The notes beneath the pieces were generated by a model. It worked only from the letters and a program-made list of their open reading frames with translations, was not told the DNA's origin and did no database searches. Positions 34,318-44,740 of a stretch of 64,000 nucleotides of DNA are shown piece after piece. Position numbers and translations under genes: made by a program. Source of the DNA: Macrotis lagotis (Eukaryota > Chordata > Mammalia > Peramelemorphia > Peramelidae); assembly GCF_037893015.1 (NCBI RefSeq), contig NC_133658.1, forward strand, positions 138,939,539 through 139,003,538. The letters run 5' to 3'. Each line of letters begins with the position of its first letter. Position 1 is the first letter of the stretch.

Positions 34318-34793
34318 ACTGGACAGACCGAAGAGAGATAATTCTGCCTTTTGTTACCACTACATCCACATTTCCAAATAATTTCTTTTTAAATCCCTTT
34401 AAAAAGACTCAATAAAAATGGTGTATCATTTGAGGGGGATAAGACTTTACTCAGAAGATCTTTGTCCCCTTCAGATTTGTCTCCCTTTCTGAGACTACCT
34501 CCAACTGACCCTTATATAATTTATATGATTTGTTTGATGCCTTCCACCTTAGAAGAAGAGCTCCCCAAAGACAGGGACTGTCTTTGCCAATTTTTTATTC
34601 CCCAATGGTACCTGAGACATAATAAACATTAAATATTTATTTACTGACAAGTTCAGGATGGGAACTACAATGTAGGAACTACAAGCTAATAATGGATAAC
34701 AGTGAACCAAAGTTGAGGCCAAGGATAAGAGAATAAGACCATACCAGCTCCAATCTCTCCATAACTCTCTAGAGTATCCAAGAATCCTCAAAA
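34190..34793 (+). repeat. Inverted duplication, left arm
   Basis: Matches the reverse complement of 38315-38892, in order, over about 0.6 kb: the end of an L1 tail, the actggacagacc junction, 'aattctgccttttgttacc', an L2-like 'gggactgtctttgccaattt', 'gtgaaccaaagttgaggcc' and 'ctctagagtatccaagaatc'. It has about 60 bp (near 34365-34435) not seen in the other arm. Confidence 0.85.
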
Positions 34794-35114
34794 TAGTCTT
34801 ATAAGGGTTATCCATCCTCTGTTTCTAGGATTAACTATTGCAGACAAGTTCCATTCACACCACTTCCTGTTACAATAGTTGCCTTTTCCCCTCTCCCTCT
34901 AAGATTGATCTCTACTACTTCACCACTAGTCAGGGAGGTCAAGAAATGGATAGAATTAGTCGAATTTGCCCAAATCCCCAAATAGGATAAGCAAGAGTGA
35001 AAAATGAGCCAAACAGAAGGGGAAGGTAGAACAGACAATGGGAGGAAACAGAAAGGAGTCAAAATAGGAAGTCAGGAACAACCAAATTGGAAAGAGTAGT
35101 CAGTTTCTTTTAAG
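34794..35114. other. Spacer start, no recognised feature
   Basis: Unique sequence between the left arm and an antisense L1. No gene structure. Confidence 0.5.
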
Positions 35115-36165
35115 AGTAAACTCTGGTCCATTTTTCTAAATTGATATTTTATTTTTCCAAATACATGTTATGAAAGTTTTTCAACATACATCCATATGCT
35201 TATGTATATTTTTGAGTTACAAAATTTCCTTCTACCCTCCCTTCCCACCCTCCTCCCCTCAGTGGTGAACAGTCAGGTTAATATTGTATATTCATGTTTG
35301 TATTAAACAAGCTTACAGGTTAGTCATTTTTGGAATGATGAATTTGGAATTAAGGAAAAGAAATACATGAGAAATATTTTTTAAAAAGTGAATGTATTCC
35401 TAAAATTCTGAAGAAGTTTTTTTGTTTTGTTTTGTTTTGTTTTTTCTTCCTCTCAATGGGGATAGCATTGTGCATAGCCAGTCTAATAGGGTTGTCCTAG
35501 CTCTCTGAACTGCTGAAAGGAGCTGCTTCTATCAAGGTTGATCATCTCACAATGCTGTTGTTACTATATGCATTGTTGTCTTGGTTATGCTCCCTTTGCA
35601 CAGAGTCAGATCCTTTAAGTCATTCCATGCATCTCTAGAGTCTGACCATTTATGGTTTCTTATAGAACAATAGTATTCTATAATATTCACATACTATAAC
35701 TTGTTCAACTTTTCCCCAATTGATGGACATCCTCTCAATTTCCAATTATTAGCTACTATAAAAAGAACCACTGTGAATATTTTGGAACATGTGAGACTTT
35801 TCCCATTTTTCATGATTTCTTCTGGATATAGGCCTCGAATTGGAATTGCTGGTTCAAAGGATATGAACAGTTTTATTGCTCCAGAATGGTGGATCAGTTC
35901 ACAACTCCACCAGCAAAGCATTAATGTCCCAATCTTCCCACAACCTCTCCAATATCTATCATTTTCCTTTTTTGTCATCTTAGCCAATCTGATAGGTGTG
36001 AGGTGATACCTCAGAGTTGTTTTTAATTTTCATTTCTCTAATCAATAATGATTTGGAGCATTTTTCATATGATTATATATAGCTTTAATTTTTTTCATTT
36101 GAAGATCGTCTATTCATAGTTTTTGACTTCTGGTCCTTTTTAAGGTTCCAATTCTACCACATTTT
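35115..36165 (-). mobile_element. L1 3' region, antisense
   Basis: Complement of the L1 3' half: tail (attgatattttatttttcca; tttttcaacatacatccata) at the left, then 'tttccccaattgatggacat', 'ctggttcaaaggatatgaac', 'caactccaccagcaaagcat' and 'ccaatctgataggtgtgagg'. The open frames at 35694-36006 on both strands are chance survivals in this conserved stretch. Confidence 0.88.
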
Positions 36166-37865
36166 TATCTCCCAGATGATATCTGTCTCACCACATCTAC
36201 CCTTGTGTAACATTTAAGATTTAAATATGAACCCTATCCAATGTTAGAGATTTTATGGTTACTCATTCCTGTTTTTCTAAGTTCTTTTTGAATTTCTAAG
36301 GCCTCTCTTTACAAAATAAAGGGTTAGGGGGCTCCAAAACTTCCATTTTGATATGTATACAGTAAAGAATATGATCATAGGTACCCACATACTGGTTATT
36401 ACCACATAGGAGTACAGAGAGGGTAGGAGTTAACTAAGACCCAAAATAGCAAAAATCTATATGCATATACACTTAACCAAACTGATCTAAGTATCTTCTG
36501 GGGTTGAGAATCTCAATATTAACCCATTCGTGTGGAATCTCTCTGTCTCTGTTTGTCTCTATTTGTCTCATTTTTGTGTATGTGTCTCTTTCTGCTCTAT
36601 ACTCCCCTCACTTCATACTCACATGCAAATTGTTATAGCTCCCATATGCTGAGCTCACTCTCATTCAAGGAACTCTTCTCTCTTTCCTTCACACTAATGT
36701 GTTTTACATGGACTCAAACACTCTTACTACAATGTTGGCTCTCAGTCCCCATCTCCTCAGTCCTTCCCACCCCCAATGACCATACTCATGGTCTACTTTT
36801 TACTATCAGTGCAAGACAGGATGGTTAGATTACCCCTTCATGCAGAAAAGGACCAATTATATATAGACAACCAAAAAAAAAAAGTCCCCAGATTCCAAAG
36901 GAATTCTATAGACCCCTGTGTTTAGTCTTATCTGTCTTACTCAAGATTGATGTATTCAAAAGGTTTTTTTACCCTAAGAATTCTCAATTTGAAATTGTCT
37001 GTAAGTCCCTCTGTCTTTCTCAGTATAAAATCAAGCAACCCTTAAAAACTGAAACATTCCTTGGTTGGACTATTATTATCTGTTTAGAGTTGACCTCATT
37101 TCCCCAAGGCATACAATGAAGGGGAACCTGTGGTGACTGTGGCAGACCAAAGAACACCTTTGTCTTCTTTGAAGATGGGTAAATTTCCATGTAATTAAGG
37201 TATTAGTTTAAGGTAGATATTTATGTTTCTATTCTTGGGTAATACATAATATCTTTTTTAACCACCAGTGATATGAGTATGTCCTAACACATTTTATAAA
37301 AGCGCTGGGTATAAGTTAAAATTGCAAGCAGCTATGTCCTCCCACTTGTACCCCCTCCTTCACAAACACACCTATATATCTGGGTGCAAACCTGTAGCAT
37401 TCTTTTTCTAGCATTATCAGACTTTATTACCTAATGACCTTTATGTATAGCTTAGGCATGTGCTAGGTGACTTCTCAAAGTCTTTGTCAGGATCTGCCTT
37501 TGATGGCTCTCCCATTATTCTCCCTTTCTATCCAGGAACTACTCTCAACTAGTCTCTGCACTATTATCAGTTCTCATGCTCTGGAATTGATTCCTTTGTA
37601 ATAGATACTAGACCGGGCTAGAACCTTAACTCAGTTTCAAGTCTCATGGTTTGTCGAGTCTCCTCATGTTGAAGGCTCTAGCACTTCTCAGGTGGACATC
37701 AAAAGTCCCCAGAGTTTAAGCCAAACTCATATTCAAAACATACTCAAGCCCTACTCTTTCACAAGATTCAATGGAATAAGCATAAACAATATTTCAAGGG
37801 AGGTACCAGGATCAGTCCAAAATTCATTAACCAAGCTGTAAAATGAAGATTCCAATCCTTGGTCA

Positions 37866-37866
<1 letters not shown>
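36166..37866. other. Spacer, unrecognised sequence
   Basis: About 1.7 kb between the arms of the inverted duplication with no repeat or gene I recognise. The open frame at 36532-36828 has no domain and lies in pyrimidine-rich text. Old LTR sequence could hide here, but no TG...CA pair with duplications was found. Confidence 0.4.

Positions 37867-37899
<33 letters not shown>
37867..37899. repeat. (AC)n microsatellite
   Basis: About 16 perfect ac units. Confidence 0.95.
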
Positions 37900-37901
<2 letters not shown>

Positions 37902-38314
37902 TACACAACTAGGACATACAAACTTCAAACTTCAACAATGAGCTTGATTTTCTCACTCAAAGGCTCCAAGTTTTATAGCAGTCTTCATTCTACACCCTCA
38001 AGCACTGGCACATGGATTTCTTTGCCTTCCTGTTGTGGGAGGTGAACCCCTCCCTGTCTGTCTCTCTGGATTCCAGACTCTAACATCTATTGACTGCAAG
38101 CTCCTTAAACCCTGTTTTATGTCTTGTTTAGTCTACCTGGTTTCCTCTTCCATTATTCCACTCTAAGTGCAGATAAGCATGTGCTTCATACATATGTTTG
38201 TTCATCCAAACCTTTAGCAATCAGGAGACCATGATATTACCTTGGAAGTGAAGCAAGGTTTTAATTCAATCTAGATTCTTCTCACCACAAGAGCCTCCAA
38301 TCACTGGTTTGATC
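37900..38314. other. Spacer end, no recognised feature
   Basis: Unique sequence up to the right arm of the inverted duplication. Confidence 0.45.
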
Positions 38315-38892
38315 TTTGAGAATTCTTGGATACTCTAGAGAGTTTAGGAAAGATTGGAACTGACATGGTATTATTCTCTTACCCTTGGTGTCAACTTTGG
38401 TTCACTGGCCTCAACTTTGGTATTCCTTCTTAGTTTGTGGTTCCTACCAGCTCTCCATCCTGAACTTAGTAAATAAATATTTATTTAATCTTAATTATGT
38501 ATCGAGTACCTTTGAGGAATAATAAAAAAATGGCAAAGACAGTCCCTGCCTTTGGAGAGCTCCTCTTCTAAGGGGGAAGGCACCAAACAAATAATAATGT
38601 ACAAATAAATTATATACAGGATCAATTAGAGTTAGTCTCCGAAAGATAGACCAATCTGAAGAAAGAGACAAAGGTCTTTAAAAAATCATTTGGTGATGTG
38701 TGTGTAGTGATAACAAATAAAAGGCAGAATTTCTGAGGCTTATATCTCTCTTTGGTCTGTCCAGTTTTTTTCTTTTTTAAATATTTATTTATTTATTTAT
38801 TTTGACAACAACATGCAAAGGTAGTTTTCAACATTCATTTTTTTGTAAAGCTTTGAGTTCCACATTTTTCTCCCTACCTCCCTTCCCACTTC
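38315..38892 (-). repeat. Inverted duplication, right arm
   Basis: Reverse complement of 34190-34793. It includes the same L1 tail end (38766-38892, 'acatgcaaaggtagttttca') joined to the same non-L1 flank at 'ctgtccag' (38757-38764). It carries a private partial duplication of the 'ggttcactggcctcaacttt' region near 38380-38425. Confidence 0.85.
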
Positions 38893-39264
38893 CCTGTTCT
38901 TTGATTTTGCCCTTCAAAACACCATTCCCTAGTCTTATTTGTCTATGCAAGTTCACCATGTTTATCCCACACACAAGGTTGAGAAACAGATGATCCTTGG
39001 GAGTCTTTGAGTGAGCTAAGCATTATTCTGCTGCTTTCACGTCTCAGAGAATCCATCCTAGCCTCAGTGATTTCCTGGACCCTCTCTCAGCTTCACAATT
39101 GGTGCTTTTGATGTGATTCTTTCTTGGCCCTTTCCACCAGGGTTTTTTCTCCCAAGCTATGTAGGCTGATTATTGATGAAACACCATGGCTTGAATGTGG
39201 CAAATACAGTGTGCTGCTCATTCCTTACTCTTGTTCTCACTATAGCTATTACAGATGGACTTTC
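38893..39264. other. No recognised feature
   Basis: Unique sequence. The L1 match stops abruptly at its left edge. Confidence 0.5.
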
Positions 39265-39595
39265 AAGCCTGACTGTGATTCAGACCATTGTTGCTGTTTG
39301 TCTGTCATTCTTGAAAAATACATGACATCAGGGAGAAGATACCATGACAAGCTCAAGAATTGGATTTGGGGGGGGCTGCCATTTTTGTCCTCCAGGGCCA
39401 TCTGGGTCCAGTGGCCACATGGATCAGGATGACTAGAGATAGCCCTGTAGGTGAGGCAATAAGGGTTAAGTGACTTGCTCAAGATGACACAGCTAGTAAA
39501 TGTTAAATATCATATCAGATTTGAACTCAAGTCCTCCAGACTCCAGGTCTGATGATCTCTCCACTATACCATTTAGCTGCTCTTAATTCATACTG
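39265..39595 (-). mobile_element. Marsupial SINE, long copy
   Basis: 'atgacatcagggagaagata', 'tccagggccatctgggtcca', 'atcaggatgactagagatag', 'aagggttaagtgacttgctc' and, at the right, the tRNA-like head complement (ctccactataccatttagct). Same family as 30060 and 48645. Confidence 0.8.
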
Positions 39596-40440
39596 TGGAC
39601 ATCAGTGGGCAGCAGGGATTCCATTAGGTCAAGACATGGTATTGTTTTATACAAGGTTCATGGTTTTCAAGTACCAATAATTTACCAGCAGGTAACCAGA
39701 AGGGTCAGTCAAAAAGGTTAAATTCAAAGTACCTAAGTCATTTAAAATAAAGTTAGCCCAAATATTATTTTAAATTTTTTCTGCTGATAACTTGAATTTA
39801 CCTAATTAAGGAGATCTATGATGCCCTAGCTCTAACTTACCTGGCTATTCAATCTTGCATTCTCTCATATGTTACATAATGAATTTCACAAAAAGGGGGT
39901 TCAGATGTAATATCTATACAAAACTAAATAAAGCACAAGTCTATTTCAAATACCTTATCATTCCAATCCAAGTAATAAACCATTTTAGTTGTGCAAAAGT
40001 TCAGTGTCCAGAACTGTGAACATTTGAGGGGGGCAAATTATCTAAAACATTAGCAGCAGTAAAACAGAATGTGTTAGCTGATACACAGGTTTTCTCACCC
40101 TACTAAATTGGTCCAAAAAACCAAACAGAATTAGAGGGTTGCCATACTAAATCAGTCAACAAGCAAAATATATAAATGGATTAAATGTGTAAATGTGCAA
40201 TACTTGCCTTTTTGATACCCATCTGTTTCATCTCCAGTGCTGGACCTTGGAGAAGAACACAATGGGGAGGACTGAGGGTAGGGGAGGATAAAGGTTCTAC
40301 AACTATCCTAGCTTTATAGGTCTGGTCTGAGGCAAGAAAGGATTCCTTTCTAGAGTGGGCTAGGTTTGGATTTAGGAATCCCTTAACTTGCCTGGTACTG
40401 TATTTATCAAGAGTGTGTTTCCTCTGATTATGAGCACATC
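39596..40440. other. No recognised feature
   Basis: AT-rich unique sequence with no domain-bearing open frame. Confidence 0.5.
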
Positions 40441-40672
40441 ACTTGTTGTTCAGTTGTTTCAAACTCTTCATGACTCCATTTGGAATTTTCTTGGCAAAAA
40501 TATGGAGTGGTTTTCCATTTCCTTCTCCAGATCATTTTACATGTGGAAACTCAGGCAAACAGGGTACAGTGACTTTCCCAAGATTACATAGTAAGTGTCT
40601 GAGTTCAGATTTGAATTCAGATCTCCTGACTCCAGGTCTGGCACTCTATCCACTGGGGCACTTATCTTGGTA
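40441..40672 (-). mobile_element. RTE-tailed tRNA SINE, antisense
   Basis: RTE-type tail complement at the left (ttgttgttcagttgtttcaa; ctcttcatgactccatttgg), then 'tttccttctccagatcattt' and the head complement at the right (ggcactctatccactggggc). The two open frames across it are shadows. Confidence 0.9.
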
Positions 40673-41824
40673 ATAACATGTAAAATCAGTCACAACCCTC
40701 TCCCTACACTTCAGCTGCTAAGACATTATTAACTCAAGTTCAACCAGGGTCCTACTAGAAGCCTACCTTTCACCCTGATACCAACCCCCAGCACCCTTCT
40801 CTACACCTCGTAGCCCATCTGACATGGTGATGAGGCCACAGCAACTCCCAGCTCAACTCATTCCCCTCTTCCCTAGATAAATAAATCCCAGGACCCCCTC
40901 CCCCCAATCCAATTTCAGCTTCTTGGCAACCTCACCTAACACAGGTCTCTGAAACAATGTCAGAGAGCAGTCATCACAGATTAAAACTGACCATAAGCAA
41001 TAAGCCTGAGACAATCAATTGCCCCCATCTTAAACTAAATTCGGGACCCCCTTCTTGGGGACTCAGACCTCAACCCCACAGATTACATGGGACATCAGAC
41101 TTCAATGGTCATCAGTATTATACCTACCCTGCTGGAAACCTATCGAATCCCTTCTCCCCATGCATCTACTCTCAATTCAGGGTCCCATCTGAGCCCCCTT
41201 GTAACCTTGCCCACCTGCTAACAATGACCCTGGGATTTCATCATAGAAGCTAGGAGCCTCACTACCTTATAAGAGGGATCACCTAGCAGCAGCTTCCAGC
41301 TCCATCCACCCCAAACTCACCACATAAAAGGAGCATCATTCACCTACTCACAGAGAAGACCCTCCTTTACTTACCTAAGCAAATTAGGAATTAGGAAATT
41401 TCCTCTCCCGCATCAATCACTTGGGAAATCATCTACCTAAGTGTGGTCCCCCACCAGTTTCAACAAGTGGCTTCTCCTAGCAAGCAGGTTAGTTTCTCAG
41501 AGCCCTGATGACCCAGATTCCTATACCTCAATTCCCAATTGTGTCCACAGTACATGCTTAGTACATGTGTATCAGGAATGGATTATATGTGCATCACATC
41601 TGAGTGCATCACTGAACTAAGCACTAAAGAGATAATAAAAAAGGCACAAATGGGATTCCTGTTCTCTAGCATCCTACATTCTAAGGACAGAACCTACCAA
41701 AAACTTGAGAACAGAGATATTCATTTTTGCAAATGTGTGGGCCCTTTACCAAGAATAATAAACAAAATCTCACAAAGAGCCTCTAAGATGGGGAAGGTCT
41801 CAAGTCTGAACAAGAATGCAGTGT
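40673..41824. other. Unrecognised, locally C-rich sequence
   Basis: About 1.15 kb with many cccc runs at 40700-41450 and no recognised repeat. The open frames at 40957-41253 and 41539-41835 (98 codons each) lack recognisable motifs. An old LTR is possible but not shown. Confidence 0.4.
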
Positions 41825-42000
41825 TCATTCATTAATTCAATCAATATTAAATATCTCTTTCATGCAAAGCCCTCTGCTTGGGCCTGAGGGAGAATAAGGC
41901 ACAGTCCCTCTGCTTATTGTGTATATCAGCTAGCTGAGGAGATAAGACTGGTACATAAATCATTTGATATTAAACTTCTTCAGGACAAAGACCCTTTTCC
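41825..42000 (-). mobile_element. L2 3' end, antisense
   Basis: 'cattcattaattcaatcaat', 'gcaaagccctctgcttgggc' and 'aggcacagtccctctgctta' fit the reverse L2 tail. Confidence 0.6.
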
Positions 42001-42364
42001 TTACTGTAAAATAAGCACCTTGAATTGATGTTCTAGGTAGTTCTAGGTTCATGACTCTCTCTATTTCAGGAACATTCATTGAAGAAATGTCATCTCTCCA
42101 TGCAAAATGGTCACTGTTCTAGTCACAGAGAACACTTAAAAAGTTGAATGATGTTCTCTATCTTACTTAGGGAGCTCTCTCAGAGTAGGCAGGTACCTCT
42201 GCTCCTTTAAAATGCTCAGCCACTCAAGACTACATGAGACCTTTTCTAATCATCCCAATTGCTAATGCCCTGCCTCCCCTACAACCCTACAGTTTTAAAC
42301 TCAAATAGTTTACATAGGTATTATTTTAGTTATGTAATAAATCTAGTCTGTTGTTAATAAATGT
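42001..42364. other. No recognised feature
   Basis: Unique sequence, perhaps with decayed L2 text near 42230-42300 (tttctaatcatcccaattgc). Confidence 0.45.
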
Positions 42365-42610
42365 TGGTGGGGGACAGTAGTTAGTATAGTAGATAGGACA
42401 CTGAGCCTGGAATCAGGAGAGACCTGAATTCAAATCCAGGCTCAGACACTCAATAGCTGTCTGATCCTAGCTAGTCACTTCATTCTGTTTGCCTCAGTTT
42501 CCTCCTCTGTAAAACAAAGTAGAGAAGGAAATAGAAAGCACTCCCTTATCTTTGCCAAGATTAACCCCAAATTGGGTCACAAAGAGTCAGTCACAACTGA
42601 ACAACAAAGC
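42365..42610 (+). mobile_element. RTE-tailed tRNA SINE
   Basis: Head (tagtatagtagataggacac), 'ctgaattcaaatccaggctc', 'tgcctcagtttcctcctctg', 'agagaaggaaatagaaagca' and the tail 'tgggtcacaaagagtcagtc', then 'acaactgaacaacaaa'. Complete. Confidence 0.9.
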
Positions 42611-42699
42611 TGTTATTTTAGCTATGTAATGAACTAATTCTAATAATTTTATATTTATACTGTATATATGTGCAGTCCTTGTTAGCTCCCCACTATAAT

Positions 42700-42772
42700 A
42701 TCATCCCTCTCCCTCTCCCTCTCCTCTCCTCTCCTCCCCTCCCCTCCCCTCCCCTCCTTTCCCTTCCTTATA
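42700..42772. repeat. Polypyrimidine (CCCTCT/CCCCT)n tract
   Basis: Strand-asymmetric C/T-only run of about 65 bp with units shifting from ccctct to cctct to cccct. Has triplex-forming potential. Confidence 0.92.
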
Positions 42773-42779
42773 GTATTAA

Positions 42780-42890
42780 AGGATTCAAGCAAGTATTGTT
42801 TATTTCGGTCTTTTTACTACATCCCTAGTGTCTATCATAGAGCCTAGCATAGAGTAAGATACCATAAAGGTTTGTCAATTGACTGATTGT
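42780..42890 (+). mobile_element. L2 3' terminus
   Basis: 'acatccctagtgtctatcat', then 'agcctagcatagagtaagat' and 'tttgtcaattgactgatt'. Confidence 0.55.
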
Positions 42891-43064
42891 CATATGGGAC
42901 TTGAACTGTCTTAAGCTCCTTGAGTTCACAGCCAGTTTGCCATGCATTATTCTATACCAAATCTCTACACACAGAAGGCATTTAACAAATATTTGTCAAA
43001 TTGAAATAAATTACAATAAAAACTTTAGAAGTAGGAGAGAGTGCTGCCTCTGGAGTAATGATAT

Positions 43065-43300
43065 TGGCTATTATTTTAAAAGCACTTTAAGGTTTGCAAA
43101 GTGGTTTTCAAATATTATCTCATGGTAGGTGCTCTTATTTACTCATCTAATAGAGAATAAAACTGAGGTTGAGAGAAGTTAAATAACTTGCCCACAGTCA
43201 CAAAGCTAGGAAGCACCTCAGGCTGGATTTGAACTCAGATTTTCCTGATTCCTAGTCAGGCACTCTTTCCAAGTACACTAGCTATCTAACTCAAGCAAGG
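43065..43300 (-). mobile_element. MIR-class SINE, antisense
   Basis: 'ttaaggtttgcaaagtggtt', 'aaataacttgcccacagtca', 'gctggatttgaactcagatt' and 'caggcactctttccaagtac'. Confidence 0.75.
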
Positions 43301-43594
43301 AAAGACTATCCAGGTTCAAGACTTTCCTCTATTCTATACCATCTGTATGTATCAGTGCTCATGGGTCAGTCAGATAGATAACTCCCTAAAACTAAGGTAC
43401 AGATAAGTTGCCAATTTGCATTTTACAGTGGTAAAATAATAGATGTTTCCATACCCAAAGATCCCCTATACTAATGAAGCCACTGGTTCAAGTCAAAAGA
43501 CCACAGACTCCTTAGGTTTGTATCTAAGGCTCTCTAAATCTGATTCAGGCTATCTAATTTCACATTACTTCCCTTAGTACTTTCTATGTTGTGG
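43301..43594. other. No recognised feature
   Basis: Unique sequence between two SINEs. Confidence 0.5.
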
Positions 43595-44015
43595 TTTTTT
43601 GTTGTTCAGTTGTGTCTAACTTTTCATAACCTCATTTGGGATTTTCTTTTTTTTTAGGTTTTTGCAAGGCAAATGGGGTCAAGTGGCTTGCCCAAGGCCA
43701 CATAGCAAGGTAATTCTTAAGTGTCCGAGACCGGATTTGAACCCAGGTACTCCTGACTCCAGGGCCGGTGCTTTATCCACTGTGCCACCTAGCCGCCCCT
43801 TGGGATTTTCTTGACAAAGAAACTGGATCAGTTTGACATTTCCTTCTCCAGTTCATTTTACAGAGGAGGAAACTGAGACAAAAAAGGTTAAGTGACTTAC
43901 CCAGGATCACATAGTCTTTTAAGTGCCTAAGGTCTTAAAGAAAGATTTGACCTCAGGAAGATTATTCTTCCTGACTCTAGGTCTGGCACTCCATGCACTG
44001 AGCTACTTAGTTTCC
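43595..44015 (-). mobile_element. RTE-tailed SINE split by a WSINE1
   Basis: The left piece (43595-43648) carries the RTE-type tail complement (ttgttgttcagttgtgtcta). The right piece from 43800 resumes with 'cttgacaaagaaactggatc' and ends with the head complement (ggcactccatgcactgagct). The join is exact once the insertion and one 13-bp duplication are removed. Confidence 0.92.
43649..43799 (-). mobile_element. WSINE1-type SINE, antisense, with TSD
   Basis: Poly-T at the left, then the core complement (ggcttgcccaaggccacata) and head complement (ccactgtgccacctagccgc). A perfect 13-bp repeat, ttgggattttctt, lies at 43636-43648 and 43800-43812. Confidence 0.95.
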
Positions 44016-44019
44016 CTGT

Positions 44020-44320
44020 GTTTTAGCTTACCTGGACTATTTTAGGTTTTCCCCAAATTAACATTATATCTATTGCCTTCTTGAGTTCACACATGATTGT
44101 ACCTCGAATTTTCTGTCAAGAGTTAGCTCAGGTGCTATTTCCTCATTAGGGCTTTCTCTGGCCTCAAATTATTTTGTATTTATTTTTCTGTGTGCATGTT
44201 GTAATTCCCCAGTAGAGTTTAGGCTCCCTTACAATAGAGACTTTTATTTTTGCTGATTTGTATCCACAGCTCCTAGCCATTTAATAAATGTTGTTGAACT
44301 GAATTGGATTGGATTGAATA
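44020..44320 (+). mobile_element. L2 3' region
   Basis: 'caggtgctatttcctcatta', 'gtagagtttaggctccctta' and 'agccatttaataaatgttgt' give an L2 3' end. Confidence 0.7.
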
Positions 44321-44339
44321 ATGCAACCATAGAATGTAA

Positions 44340-44510
44340 ATAGACAAGAAAGGAGGCACAAAGGACTAAGTGAATTCAATGGAACTTTCAGGAAAGCTCT
44401 CACACAGTCATTGGTATTTGATTATTTCTGGGTGGTAGTAGTGGAGGAGCAAAAAGGGTCAGGCAATCATGGAAGCCTTCTTGGAGAAGATGGCACTTGA
44501 GTCCAGACTT
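44340..44510 (-). mobile_element. L2-like fragment, antisense
   Basis: 'catggaagccttcttggaga' and 'ttgagtccagacttaaagc' resemble the reverse L2 3' region. Confidence 0.5.
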
Positions 44511-44514
44511 AAAG

Positions 44515-44740
44515 CTAGCATGGTACAGTAGACTAGAAATTAGGAAATCTGAGTCCTATTCCTCATGCTTTCACCAACTAGCTGTGAAACTTTAATTAAG
44601 CAAGTTAACTCTCCTGTCTAGGTCAGAGATTTCTCATTTGTAAAGTGATGGGGAGGGGGGAGGGAAGGTATGCATTAAGTACAGAAAACCTAAGGTTACT
44701 CCCAGCTCAATTATTCTAAATGGCACCAATAATAAATTAC
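44515..44740 (+). mobile_element. MIR-class SINE
   Basis: 'cagtagactagaaattagga', 'ctagctgtgaaactttaatt' and 'agatttctcatttgtaaagt' follow the sense MIR order. Confidence 0.65.

Noticed and set aside
35694..36006. Overlapping 97- and 101-codon frames on both strands
   Set aside because: They lie in the conserved 3' region of an antisense L1.
36166..38314. Endogenous retrovirus or solo LTR between the inverted arms
   Set aside because: No paired LTRs, primer-binding site, polypurine tract or gag/pol text found, and no TG...CA unit with flanking duplications.
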